A stretch of DNA of 64,000 nt, from contig NZ_JAFLNE010000002.1 of NCBI RefSeq assembly GCF_017313225.1, positions 806,001 through 870,000 on the forward strand, read 5' to 3'. Position numbers and translations under genes: made by a program. This DNA is from Allomuricauda sp. CAU 1633. Its GTDB lineage: Bacteria; Bacteroidota; Bacteroidia; Flavobacteriales; Flavobacteriaceae. The notes under the pieces are model-generated. The model made no database searches and had not been told where the DNA came from. It saw only the letters and a list, made by a program, of their open reading frames with translations. Positions 44,601-54,446 of the stretch are shown here, one piece after another. Numbering within the stretch: the first letter of the stretch is position 1; each line of letters begins with the position of its first letter.

Positions 44601-47600
44601 TAATCCAAGCTAAAAGTTTCTGTTTCTTTAAAGGGTGACAAATCCAAAGATTCCATGGATTCCCGATACGGTTTCCATTTCTCGTTAAAGAATGTATTGG
44701 TTTTGCCCAAAGCAGATTTTAATTCCTCTTCCGCAAATTCTACAAGTCTTGTTTCTGTGGCTGTAACTCCTGTTTTTCTGGAATTGACGTAAGATTCAGC
44801 CGTATTCAAACGTAGCATTACAGAGGGTTCTGGATTTCGGGTGATGCCTTGGCGTTTGTCTTCTTTTCCAAGATATAAGGCAATTACGGAATCAATTTGT
44901 TTTGTTATGGTTTTGGAAGCCTCAATTTGGTCCTTGAATTTTTCTTTGTCCAAATCATTAAGCTCCTTCTGATATTTATTGGCCAAATTCTTGCTTTCCA
45001 CCAATTGTTTTACCGCGTCCGCAGCAGTCTGGGTGTGTTTTTCCAACCTTTTGCCCAAGGCGTACACCTCATTTATGGAGGCCGTGGATGTGTCCAATCT
45101 AGGGTCGGTTTTAACCGTTACCGAGGTGGAGTCCGATGCTTCGCCATAGTTGACCTTTACCTTATACGTTCCCGGTTTCACATTGATTCCTCCAGATTCG
45201 GTGTTGCTTTTTGAGATGGTCCGTGATGGTGAATCAGGTCCTTTTTCATCCAAATTCCAATAAATTCTGTGAAAACCTGCCTTTTCTGGGGTCTTGTATT
45301 TTAGGGTTCGAATCAATCTATCCCCATCGTAAAATTGGAAGAAGATGGAATCTTTGGTTTTTTCCTTGGATTTTTCTTCAGGTTTGGATGCTTCATCACC
45401 TTCATCCTTCTTCTCAGAATTTTTGTCTTTTTTGTTTCCTTCTTTCAAATAGTAGGTAATCATGGCACCAGATTCCCGGTTTTCAGCATTGTATAACGCA
45501 TCGCCACCAAAACGGCTTCCAGTAGGTTGTTGGTAAGCGGCCAAATAGGCATCTGGACTTTTAAAAAGAGCTACCTCTTTTTGTAAAACAGCAGAGTTGC
45601 TGGCTAATTCCCGAAGCGGACGAATGTCGTCCAACACCCAAGCTGCCCTTCCGAAAGTTCCTATGACCAAATCCTGCTCTCTGGGATGAATGGCCAAATC
45701 CTTGGTGGAAACAGTTGGGAAGCCTTTATTCCATTTTTGCCATTGAGTTCCAGCATCCAATGAAATATATAGCCCATCGTCTGTACCTAAAAACATCAAA
45801 TTTGGATTTTCAGGGTCTTCTATGATCGAAAGGGTGTAGCTTTCTACATCATTTTGATCCACAATTCTGGTCCATGTCTTTCCATAATCTGTGGTTCTGT
45901 ACGCGTATGGCGTATAGTTGAACCTTCGATAATCGTTTGCAATCAAAAGAGCTTCGCCCTTATTATTTTGGGATGCTTTAATTTGAGGAATCCAACTGCC
46001 TTTGGGCAGCCCTTTAATATTATTGGTAACTTCAGTCCATGAAGCTCCGCCATTTTGGGTAAAATGAACACGACCGTCATCGGTTCCCACCCATAACATA
46101 TCCTTTTCAACTAGGGAAGGTTCAATAACAATAATGGTACAATGATTTTCAGCTCCAGTGGCATCCATGGTAAGTCCGCCACTTTCACTTTGTTTCTGTT
46201 TCTCAGGATCATTGGTGGTTAAATCGGGAGAAATCACTTCCCAAGTCAGACCTTTATCGGTTGATTTATGCACAAATTGACTTCCAAAGTAGACCGTACT
46301 GTTATCAAAAGGGTCTTGTCCAATGGCTGCATTCCAGTTAAAACGAAGCATGGTTTCAGGATCGGGTGGAGTCGGACGAACCGTATAGTTGTTTCCGGTA
46401 ATCCAATCGTAACGCCGTACATGACCTTGTTGACTCATGGCGTATCCATATTGACTATTGTCTTTATCTGGGACGACATCAAACCCATCCCCAAATGCAA
46501 TTTCTTGCCAATAGCTATTGCGGATGCCTTGTTCTTTCCAGACATATGCAGGCCCTCTCCAAGAACCATTGTCTTGCATACCACCATACACATTATACGG
46601 AAATTCATTGTCGGTATTGATGTGATAGAATTGGGCTACAGGTAAATTTCCGATAAAGCGCCAAGTTTTGCCACCGTTTTTGGTGATATTCAATCCACCA
46701 TCGTTTCCATCCAGCATAAATTGTCCATTTTCAGGATGAATCCACCAAGCGTGATGGTCTGGATGCACACCATTGCTTACACCATAAGCAGGCATCAATT
46801 CGGTGAAGTTTTTACCCCCATCCTCTGAAACATTGATATAGGTAAAAACTGAGTAAATTCTATTTTCATTCTGGGGGTCCACATAAATTTCAGAGTAGTA
46901 GAAAGGGCGGTTGCCTATATCATTTTTGTCGTTGATTTTCTCCCATTTAAACCCTCCGTCCGTTGATTTGTATAGCGCATTTTTCTTGGCTTCCACCAAA
47001 GCGTAGACAATATTGGGCTTGTTTCGGGCAATGGCGATGCCAATTCGCCCCAACTCGCCTTTGGGCAACCCATCTTCTTCCGTAATTTCTTTCCATGTAA
47101 CCCCACCATCATGGGTCATGTACAATCCGCTACCTTCCCCACCAGATTTAAAAAACCAAGGATCACGTTTGTGCTCCCACATAGCTGCAATCAATTTATT
47201 GGGATTGGAGGGATCCATGACCAAATCAGCCACCCCGGTTTTATTGTTTACGAACAACACTTTTTCCCAGGTTTTACCTCCGTCGATGGTCTTAAAGACA
47301 CCGCGTTCCGGATGTTCGCCCCAAGGCGAACCAATGGCTCCTACGTAAACGATATCTGGGTTGGTGGGGTCAATGATGACACGGTGAATGTGTCGGGTTT
47401 TTTCCAACCCCATGGATTTCCAAGATTTTCCACCATCCAAGGATTTATAGACACCATATCCTCCATTGAGACTGTTTCTAGGATTTCCTTCTCCGGTTCC
47501 CACCCAAATAACAGAGGGGTTGGATTGTTGAATGGCCACAGCTCCAATGGAGGCAGTTACTTCATTGTCAAAAATAGGTTCCCATTTAATGCCACCAGAT

Positions 47601-47806
47601 GTGGATTTCCACAATCCTCCAGAAGCAGTACCCACATACATGACATCTGGATTGGTGTGCAGCACATCAATGGCAGTAACACGCCCGCTCATTCCAGCAG
47701 GACCGATGTTTCTGGGTTTTAAGTCTTGGAGCAAGTCCATCGAAAATTCTTGGGAAAATAGGGATACGGATGCCAGAAGCATCAACAGGAAAAGAGGCTT
47801 TTTCAT
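44600..47806 (-). CDS. VPS10/sortilin-like beta-propeller exported protein
   Basis: 1068 aa. Signal peptide to about residue 19 (LFSQ). The body (about 25-720) holds many BNR/Asp-box repeats (GGLWKSTSGGIKWE, SLDGGKSWKSMG, TIDGGKTWEKV, THDGGVTWKEI, TQNGGASWTEV) forming one or two propellers like sortilin/VPS10 and xyloglucanase-like proteins. Next come a lysine/glutamate-rich stretch (about 790-825), an Ig-like domain (about 825-900) and a helical C-terminus. Database names range from glycosyl hydrolase to sortilin; true activity is unknown. The Lys/Glu stretch looks like a flexible linker. Confidence 0.85.
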   Translation of the reverse strand: MKKPLFLLMLLASVSLFSQEFSMDLLQDLKPRNIGPAGMSGRVTAIDVLHTNPDVMYVGTASGGLWKSTSGGIKWEPIFDNEVTASIGAVAIQQSNPSVIWVGTGEGNPRNSLNGGYGVYKSLDGGKSWKSMGLEKTRHIHRVIIDPTNPDIVYVGAIGSPWGEHPERGVFKTIDGGKTWEKVLFVNNKTGVADLVMDPSNPNKLIAAMWEHKRDPWFFKSGGEGSGLYMTHDGGVTWKEITEEDGLPKGELGRIGIAIARNKPNIVYALVEAKKNALYKSTDGGFKWEKINDKNDIGNRPFYYSEIYVDPQNENRIYSVFTYINVSEDGGKNFTELMPAYGVSNGVHPDHHAWWIHPENGQFMLDGNDGGLNITKNGGKTWRFIGNLPVAQFYHINTDNEFPYNVYGGMQDNGSWRGPAYVWKEQGIRNSYWQEIAFGDGFDVVPDKDNSQYGYAMSQQGHVRRYDWITGNNYTVRPTPPDPETMLRFNWNAAIGQDPFDNSTVYFGSQFVHKSTDKGLTWEVISPDLTTNDPEKQKQSESGGLTMDATGAENHCTIIVIEPSLVEKDMLWVGTDDGRVHFTQNGGASWTEVTNNIKGLPKGSWIPQIKASQNNKGEALLIANDYRRFNYTPYAYRTTDYGKTWTRIVDQNDVESYTLSIIEDPENPNLMFLGTDDGLYISLDAGTQWQKWNKGFPTVSTKDLAIHPREQDLVIGTFGRAAWVLDDIRPLRELASNSAVLQKEVALFKSPDAYLAAYQQPTGSRFGGDALYNAENRESGAMITYYLKEGNKKDKNSEKKDEGDEASKPEEKSKEKTKDSIFFQFYDGDRLIRTLKYKTPEKAGFHRIYWNLDEKGPDSPSRTISKSNTESGGINVKPGTYKVKVNYGEASDSTSVTVKTDPRLDTSTASINEVYALGKRLEKHTQTAADAVKQLVESKNLANKYQKELNDLDKEKFKDQIEASKTITKQIDSVIALYLGKEDKRQGITRNPEPSVMLRLNTAESYVNSRKTGVTATETRLVEFAEEELKSALGKTNTFFNEKWKPYRESMESLDLSPFKETETFSLD

Positions 47807-47879
47807 TCTTAGAGTTAATTAGTCGCCTAAAGATACCAAAAACCCAAAGTGGATTTCTTAAAAGGATGTTAACTGAAGG

Positions 47880-49166
47880 CTATTCATTTTTGTAGATTAC
47901 ACCATCCTTCATCACAAACTTCACTAATCGCATTTGTGCAATAGTATCAATGGGATTGCCTTCCACAGCAATAATGTCGGCCAAACAGCCTTTTTGAATC
48001 CTTCCCAAATTCTCAAGATGAAAGATATCGGCATTACCCGAGGTGGCGGACTGCAAAACTTTTAGAGGCTGCATACCGTAGGCCACCATCAGTTCCATTT
48101 CCCGATAATTCTCTCCATGTGTAAAAACACCTACATCACCTCCAAAAACAATATCCACTCCAGACTTCAAGGCCAATTCAAAAGATTTCTTTTTTTGAAC
48201 GATTCTATCCGTGTCCGGTTCCTTTCCCTTTAGCCAGCCTTTGTATTGCTCCGTGGCATCCCCAGCGGCTATGGTAGGGCAGAGAGCGACATTGTGCTCT
48301 TTCATCAGTTTAAAGATTTCCAAGGTGCCTCCATCACCATGTTCAATGGTTTCCACACCTCCTAAAATGGCGCGCTTCATTCCTTCTGGGGTACTGGCAT
48401 GGGCCACCACATATCGGTCAGCTGTGGTCGCTGTGGCCACCATGGCATCAATTTCTTCCTGCAAAAAAGTGGCTTGGGAGGGTTCATCCTTGCCCCAGCG
48501 ATAATCGGCATATATTTTAATGAGATTGGCCCCATTTCCCATTTGATTTCGAACTTCCTTAATAGCTTCAGCTTTACCGCTGACAGGGATTGCTCCAAGG
48601 GGTACGGTAACTCCTTCGTGAAATCCCTTCGGGCCGTAGGCCCCAGTGGCCACAATGGCGGGCCCTGCCACCAGCAATCGTGGGCCGGGAATGATTCCGT
48701 CATCAATGGTCTTTTTGAGATACACATCGGTATAGCCCGCTCCTTCTGAACCGAGATCCCGCATGGTGGTTACCCCGGCCATCAGCGATTTTTTGACGTG
48801 AACCGTTGCCCGAACAGCCCTTTCGGCAGCAGATTCCTTTAAAACTTGATCATTCCATTCCGTTTCATTGTAGGGATGCAATAGAATATGGGAATGTCCT
48901 TCAATAATTCCAGGCATTAGGGTTTTGCCATTTAATTCCTTTCGTTGGTAAGAGTTGGCGCGCTGTAGATCAGTTTCTGGACCGGCATAGACAATTTGAT
49001 TTTCATTTACGGCCACCACCCAGCCTGAATGCATTTCTTCTCCATCAAATACGCGGTCAGGAACCAACAGATGTTGAGCCTGCAAAGGAATGGACAAGAA
49101 TAGTAATAGGATACAACTCCAGTATTTGGTTTGATTCTGTTTTTTGGTAGTAGTTAGGTATGACAT
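47880..49166 (-). CDS. Secreted amidohydrolase (imidazolonepropionase/prolidase-like)
   Basis: 428 aa. Signal peptide near LQAQ (about 31). All metal-site residues of the binuclear amidohydrolase class can be seen: H91 and H93 (GHSH), the carbamylated-type K217 (LIKIYADY), H256 (VAHAS), H276 (EHGDG) and D344 (GGDVG). Exported relatives cleave Xaa-Pro or other dipeptides. It lies 10 bases after a second amidohydrolase of the same kind, so both are likely made together. Confidence 0.88.
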   Translation of the reverse strand: MSYLTTTKKQNQTKYWSCILLLFLSIPLQAQHLLVPDRVFDGEEMHSGWVVAVNENQIVYAGPETDLQRANSYQRKELNGKTLMPGIIEGHSHILLHPYNETEWNDQVLKESAAERAVRATVHVKKSLMAGVTTMRDLGSEGAGYTDVYLKKTIDDGIIPGPRLLVAGPAIVATGAYGPKGFHEGVTVPLGAIPVSGKAEAIKEVRNQMGNGANLIKIYADYRWGKDEPSQATFLQEEIDAMVATATTADRYVVAHASTPEGMKRAILGGVETIEHGDGGTLEIFKLMKEHNVALCPTIAAGDATEQYKGWLKGKEPDTDRIVQKKKSFELALKSGVDIVFGGDVGVFTHGENYREMELMVAYGMQPLKVLQSATSGNADIFHLENLGRIQKGCLADIIAVEGNPIDTIAQMRLVKFVMKDGVIYKNE

Positions 49167-49176
49167 TGTTTGTTTT

Positions 49177-50598
49177 TTAGTCCATTATGGCACTTTCCAA
49201 AAGTTTTTTAAGTTGTTCTTTGCTGAATACTTGGGTTCCTTTGATGACCATATTGATGTTTTGGGTTTCTTTGATGTTTTCCATCGGATTGCCATCCAAC
49301 ATCACCAAATCTGAAACTTTTCCTTCGGAAATGGTCCCGTAGTCGTTGGATTTGTCCAAAAACGTGGCTCCATTATAGGCGGAGGTCCGTAAGGCATCCA
49401 ATGGAGAAATTCCTTTTTCTACCATGGCCTTGAGTTCGCGGTGCAACGAAATTCCTGGATAAATGTAAGAGTTGAAAGCGCCACAATCCGAACCTGCCAA
49501 TAGACCTACCCCAGCAGTGTTCAGCGATTTGGCCAGCTGACCAAAAAAGGTGTCCAGTTCCTTTCTGTTCTTCCGAGCTTCCTCAGAAGACCGCAAAGCA
49601 CTTTGTATTCTCCCCTGATAGGTGGTAATGATGCCCTGTCCCATATATTTCAGATACGGGTCATTGGAATGGTCCACTTCGTCCAGATAACTGAGGGTGT
49701 TTCCAATATATAGGGTTGGAACGACAAAAACGTTATTTTGCTTTAATTTTTGGAAGGTGTTTTGAGCTGTACTGTCAGTAAATCCATTCATTAGGGAAGG
49801 CATGGCATCCCAAAAACCCATTTCCCCGCTGATCATTTTTTGGGTAACCTCTTTTTCGTTGCTGGCACAGCCTTTCATTACATAATATAAATGTTCTATG
49901 GCATCCATACCCGCATTCACAGTTTCATCGAGTGTAACCGTAAAAGGCATGTGTCCAGAAACGGTAAGTCCTCTTTTTTCGGTTTCCGCTATAGTTTTCA
50001 GGTACAGCTCCCCGGAAAATCGGCTGTCGTATAATTTCACAAAATCAACATTCAATGCTTGCAAGGAATCCAAAGCCACGGGGATGTCCGTTTCGTTTTC
50101 TACCACAAGCGACCCGGCCCAGGTGGAGTTGGGGCCATCAATTTTTGGGCCTGCGGTGAATATGGTGGGGCCGACCAAGTCCTCATCGGCAATCTGTTTT
50201 TTCCACTCCATGACCGAAGGAGTCAAATCACCTCCCGCATCCCTTACCGTTGTGATACCATTGGCAATAAAGAGTTTGAGAAAGTTTTTATTGTTGGCAA
50301 TCAAAGAGTCGCCTCCCCTTAAGTGGATATGATTGTCCCAAAATCCAGGTAGGACGTATTTTCCAGTAGCGTCAATCAATGAATCAGCTTTGTATGCACT
50401 TTCTTCGCCTACATTTTCCAAGGATTTGATTTTGCCATTGGTGATAAAAATGTTTTTCGCCGTGACCTCACCAGTTTCTAAATCAATGACCTGGGCATTC
50501 ATAATCGCCAAATCCACGGGTTGGGTATTCTTTTTCTGGCAAGCGGTCAAAATCAGTAAAATGACAAGGAAGGGAAATTTGTCGAGGGGGTTTCTCAT
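49177..50598 (-). CDS. Amidohydrolase family lipoprotein
   Basis: 473 aa from the ATG at 50598, preferred over one 78 bases upstream because it gives a lipoprotein signal ending in LTAC. Metal motifs: H90 and H92 (DNHIHL), a lysine in VDFVKLYDSRFSG, SGHMPF, EHLYYV and GSDCGAF. Probably an exported dipeptidase or related hydrolase. A decayed copy of this gene is found at 54263-54446, on the other side of the ThuA/dehydrogenase gene. Confidence 0.88.
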   Translation of the reverse strand: MRNPLDKFPFLVILLILTACQKKNTQPVDLAIMNAQVIDLETGEVTAKNIFITNGKIKSLENVGEESAYKADSLIDATGKYVLPGFWDNHIHLRGGDSLIANNKNFLKLFIANGITTVRDAGGDLTPSVMEWKKQIADEDLVGPTIFTAGPKIDGPNSTWAGSLVVENETDIPVALDSLQALNVDFVKLYDSRFSGELYLKTIAETEKRGLTVSGHMPFTVTLDETVNAGMDAIEHLYYVMKGCASNEKEVTQKMISGEMGFWDAMPSLMNGFTDSTAQNTFQKLKQNNVFVVPTLYIGNTLSYLDEVDHSNDPYLKYMGQGIITTYQGRIQSALRSSEEARKNRKELDTFFGQLAKSLNTAGVGLLAGSDCGAFNSYIYPGISLHRELKAMVEKGISPLDALRTSAYNGATFLDKSNDYGTISEGKVSDLVMLDGNPMENIKETQNINMVIKGTQVFSKEQLKKLLESAIMD

Positions 50599-50861
50599 GT
50601 TCGGTTTGGATATTTTAGGTTTAGCGCCCATAAAGCTACAATTTCCTGTAGTCATTCCTGCTGGATTTCCTTTCATTTATTACTGTTGAGCCTTACTGAT
50701 TTCTCTTTATAAACCTGATAAATCATAAAATTTTCATAAAATCCTGTTGGGGGTATATCATCTATGGTTACAATTGTGAAATACTGGGGAAAGATTTAAA
50801 AAATGAATTTGGCACAGTGACTCACTTATATGTATTTTTAAACGCACATAAATTAGCTTTA

Positions 50862-53800
50862 ATGAAAAATGTATTGGTATTGACCGCTGCTGTACTTGTC
50901 TTGGGTCTAACAAGCTGCAGTAAAAAAAGAAGCGGCCCTGCAAAGGTTTTGGTTTTTTCGAAAACCGTGGGCTATGTCCACGCCTCCATTCCCACCGGAG
51001 TTGAAGCCATTCAAAAGTTAGGTTCTGCAAACGGATTTGAAGTGGACACCACCAAAAATGCTGAATTGTTCACGGATGAAAATTTGGCACAGTATTCAGC
51101 CATTGTTTTTTTGAGCACTACCGGAAATGTCTTGGATCACAAGCAAGAAGCCGCCTTTGAACGTTACATTCAATCTGGGGGTGGATTTGTAGGCATCCAT
51201 GCCGCTACCGATACCGAATATGACTGGGGCTGGTACAACAAATTGGTGGGTGCACAATTTCTGAGTCACCCTAGAGGCACCCCAGAGGCAGATTTCATTA
51301 TCAAAGATAAAAACCACCCATCTACCGAATTTTTTACAGATAGCGTTTGGCATCGAACCGATGAACTCTACAATTTTAAAAATTTTAATGATGGGGTGAA
51401 CGTTTTGGCCACTGTGGATGAGTCTACCTATGAAGGAGGGGAGAATGGTGACCACCACCCAATGGCATGGTATCATGAGTTTGATGGTGGCCGAGCCTTT
51501 TATACAGCAGGCGGGCATACCGATGAGAGTTTTTCCGAGGAATTGTTTTTAAAACATCTTTTAGGTGGAATCAAATATGCCATTGGTGACAATTTGGAAT
51601 TGGATTATGCCAAGGCAAAATCCCAAATTCCACCAGAGGCAGATCGTTTTAGCAAGGTTGTTTTGTCCACAGGACAGTTTTTTGAACCTACCGAAATGAC
51701 CGTACTACCCAACAACGATGTGTTGATTTCACAGCGTAGGGGAGAAATTCTATTATTTTCCGACGCCACTCAAGAGTTGAGCCAAGTGGCCTTTTTGGAT
51801 GTGTACTACAAAACCTTGGAAACCCCGGGGGTAAATGCCGAAGAAGGGGTGATGGGATTGCAAAAAGACCCAAATTACGCCGAAAACCATTGGATTTATG
51901 TCTACTATTCCCCAACAGGTGATAAATGGGTGAATCGACTTTCACGGTTCAAGTATATGGACGGTACATTTGACATGAATTCCGAACAAATCATCCTTGA
52001 AGTGGATAGTCAACGTGAGATTTGTTGCCATACCGGAGGTTCCATTGCTTTTGGACCCGATAATCTTTTGTACCTCTCAACTGGAGATAATTCCACTCCT
52101 TTTGATGAGCGGGATGTAAAATACGTGAATAATGGCTATGCCCCTTTAAATGATTTGCCCGGGAAAGAACAGTACGATGCCAGAAGGTCTTCAGGAAACA
52201 CTAATGATCTTAGAGGGAAAATCCTTAGAATTAAGGTCAATGAAGATGGCAGCTATGATATTCCCGAAGGGAACCTTTTCCCTGTTGGTACTGAAAAAAC
52301 ACGTCCCGAAATATATACCATGGGGCATCGTAACCCTTACCGAATTTCTGTGGATGTAAAACGGGGTTATTTGTATTGGGGTGATGTTGGGCCAGATGCC
52401 CGTGTGGACAGTCTAAAAACGCGTGGCCCACGTGGATATGATGAAATGAACCAGGCCCGTGAACCCGGAAATTACGGCTGGCCCATGTTTATCGGAAACA
52501 ATTTTGCCTATAACCGGTATAACTATGAAACAGGTGAATCTGGTCGATTTTTTAATCCCGAAAAACCTATAAATGATTCCAATAATAACACTGGATTAAG
52601 GGAATTACCACCTGCCCAACCCGCCTATGCCTACTATCACTATGGCGATACTCAGGAATTCCCTGAATTCGGTTCTGGAGGAAGAAACGCAATGGCAGGA
52701 CCTACCTATTGGTCGGATTTATACCCTAATGGTGGTGGATTGCCAGCTTACTACGATGGAAAAGTAATTATCTATGAATGGATGAGAGGTTGGATGAAGG
52801 CCGTGCATCTTTTTGAAGACGGCTCCGTAAATAAAATGGAACCTTTTGCTTCTGACATTGAATTGAGCAACTTGATTGATATGGAGATGAGTCCAGATGG
52901 ACGGGTTTATCTATTGGAGTATGGTAGCGGCTGGTTCTCTGCAAATCCAGATAGTGGATTGGGTTATATTGAGTTTAATGGAGGAAATCGTCCGCCTGTT
53001 ATCGATAGTTTTATCGTAGACCACGATTCCGGTTCACTACCACTTTCGGTTACGGCAACTGTTGAAGCCCACGATCGTGAAGGCGATGACATGAGTTATG
53101 TTTGGGATTTGGGTGATGGGACCACCCAAGAAACCACAGAACCAACATTGACCTACACTTATGGCGAGGCAGGTTCATATAAATTGAATGTTACCGCAAA
53201 GGATTTAGGGGGTGAAGCGGCTTCAAGTTTTAACCAGACCATTGTTGCCGGTAATGAGCGTCCAGTTGTAACCATTAATTTAGAGCAGGCAAATACATCA
53301 TTTTATGTTCCAGGTCAGCCTATTAACTATACCGTTTCGGTTTCGGATGCGGATGGTGAAGTGAATGAGGACAATGTATATGTTTCCGTGGATTACCGTT
53401 CTGGAATGGACGAAGTAAATATGAATTTGGGGCATCAACAAGTTTCAGGTGCCGTAATGGGTAAAGCATTGACACAAGGTTTGGATTGTAAATCCTGTCA
53501 CAAGGAAAAAGAAGCATCCATCGGACCAAATTATCTTGAAGTTTCCGAAAAATATAAGGGCCAACGTGGGGCTACCAATTATTTAATGGCAAAAATCATT
53601 GGAGGTGGTTCCGGTGTTTGGGGAGAGGTTGTCATGCCAGCACACCCTAACGTGACCCAGTTGGAGGCTAGACAAATTACCCAATACATCCAATCATTGA
53701 CTGGGGATGGGAATAAAAAACCATCACTCCCATTAGTGGGTACGGTTAAACCTGACCCCAAAGAGAATGGAGAGGTATTCTTGTTGACTGCAAGTTATAC

Positions 53801-54248
53801 CGACCAAGGAACTGAAGTGGCTCTACCCTTAACCGGTTCTGAAACTGTTGTTTTAGCGAGCAATAGTATGACTTTTCCTGAAGGCACCCCAACGGAGGGC
53901 ATGCAAGCCATGAGCTTTAACGGAGTGCAGTTGCAGTTAATGAACAGCGCAAATGGATGGTTAAAAATTGAAAATGTGGATTTATCTGGTGTAGGCACCG
54001 TAATAGCAATTCTTGGTTGGCAAGCACCGCCCAGTACACCCTATACCATGGAGCTTCGTTTAGGAGCTCCAGATGGTACGATTTTGGGTACGGGTAAATT
54101 AAACCCAAGTAGTCTTAATGGCCAAGGTGGAGCTGTGGCAATACCTATTGAAAAAACCGATGGCGTTCAAGAAGAGCTGTACTTGACATACAAAGCGGAG
54201 GGCGAGCCAACTACTTTTGCTTTGACGCAGGTTCAATTCAATAAGTAA
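50862..54248 (+). CDS. ThuA / PQQ-type sugar dehydrogenase / PKD / cytochrome c / CBM-like lipoprotein
   Basis: 1128 aa from the ATG at 50862, preferred over the GTG at 50817 because it gives a lipoprotein signal (LTSC). Order: ThuA-like domain (about 24-235, KTVGYVHASIPTG, GGFVGIHAATDTEYDWGWY); six-bladed glucose/sorbosone-dehydrogenase propeller (about 262-685, CCHTGGSIAFGP, ILRIKV, GYLYWGDVGPDA); PKD (about 705-790); cytochrome c with C876-K-S-C879-H880 and a likely Met ligand in VVMPAHP; C-terminal CBM6-like beta domain (about 975-1128). It probably oxidises sugars at the cell surface, passing electrons to its own heme. Confidence 0.9.
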   Translation: MKNVLVLTAAVLVLGLTSCSKKRSGPAKVLVFSKTVGYVHASIPTGVEAIQKLGSANGFEVDTTKNAELFTDENLAQYSAIVFLSTTGNVLDHKQEAAFERYIQSGGGFVGIHAATDTEYDWGWYNKLVGAQFLSHPRGTPEADFIIKDKNHPSTEFFTDSVWHRTDELYNFKNFNDGVNVLATVDESTYEGGENGDHHPMAWYHEFDGGRAFYTAGGHTDESFSEELFLKHLLGGIKYAIGDNLELDYAKAKSQIPPEADRFSKVVLSTGQFFEPTEMTVLPNNDVLISQRRGEILLFSDATQELSQVAFLDVYYKTLETPGVNAEEGVMGLQKDPNYAENHWIYVYYSPTGDKWVNRLSRFKYMDGTFDMNSEQIILEVDSQREICCHTGGSIAFGPDNLLYLSTGDNSTPFDERDVKYVNNGYAPLNDLPGKEQYDARRSSGNTNDLRGKILRIKVNEDGSYDIPEGNLFPVGTEKTRPEIYTMGHRNPYRISVDVKRGYLYWGDVGPDARVDSLKTRGPRGYDEMNQAREPGNYGWPMFIGNNFAYNRYNYETGESGRFFNPEKPINDSNNNTGLRELPPAQPAYAYYHYGDTQEFPEFGSGGRNAMAGPTYWSDLYPNGGGLPAYYDGKVIIYEWMRGWMKAVHLFEDGSVNKMEPFASDIELSNLIDMEMSPDGRVYLLEYGSGWFSANPDSGLGYIEFNGGNRPPVIDSFIVDHDSGSLPLSVTATVEAHDREGDDMSYVWDLGDGTTQETTEPTLTYTYGEAGSYKLNVTAKDLGGEAASSFNQTIVAGNERPVVTINLEQANTSFYVPGQPINYTVSVSDADGEVNEDNVYVSVDYRSGMDEVNMNLGHQQVSGAVMGKALTQGLDCKSCHKEKEASIGPNYLEVSEKYKGQRGATNYLMAKIIGGGSGVWGEVVMPAHPNVTQLEARQITQYIQSLTGDGNKKPSLPLVGTVKPDPKENGEVFLLTASYTDQGTEVALPLTGSETVVLASNSMTFPEGTPTEGMQAMSFNGVQLQLMNSANGWLKIENVDLSGVGTVIAILGWQAPPSTPYTMELRLGAPDGTILGTGKLNPSSLNGQGGAVAIPIEKTDGVQEELYLTYKAEGEPTTFALTQVQFNK

Positions 54249-54262
54249 GGCAAGGATTGCAT

Positions 54263-54446
54263 CTTTTCAATTTCTTTAATGGTCTACAAATGAAGATTTC
54301 CTGAAAATGGACTGTCGTTTTATTTTACAAAATCAGCATTCAATGTTTGGAGTGAATCCACGCAACCGGAATGGTTTCTTTATCTTGATATGAGGTCAGG
54401 ATGAAAAGGAAAGCAGGGAATGTTACTTTGTTAAGGGGTTTCTCAT
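54263..54446 (-). pseudogene. Decayed amidohydrolase copy (internal deletion, two stops)
   Basis: Minus-strand remnant of a gene like that at 49177-50598. It starts with the same ATGAGAAACCCC (MRNP) and a similar signal region. After a large deletion it then resumes with DSLQTLNADFVK, stop, NDSPFSGNLHL, stop, TIKEIEK, against DSLQALNVDFVKLYDS and TIAETEK in the intact gene. The likeness also runs about 30 bases upstream of the ATG. The 3' half is gone. Confidence 0.85.
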
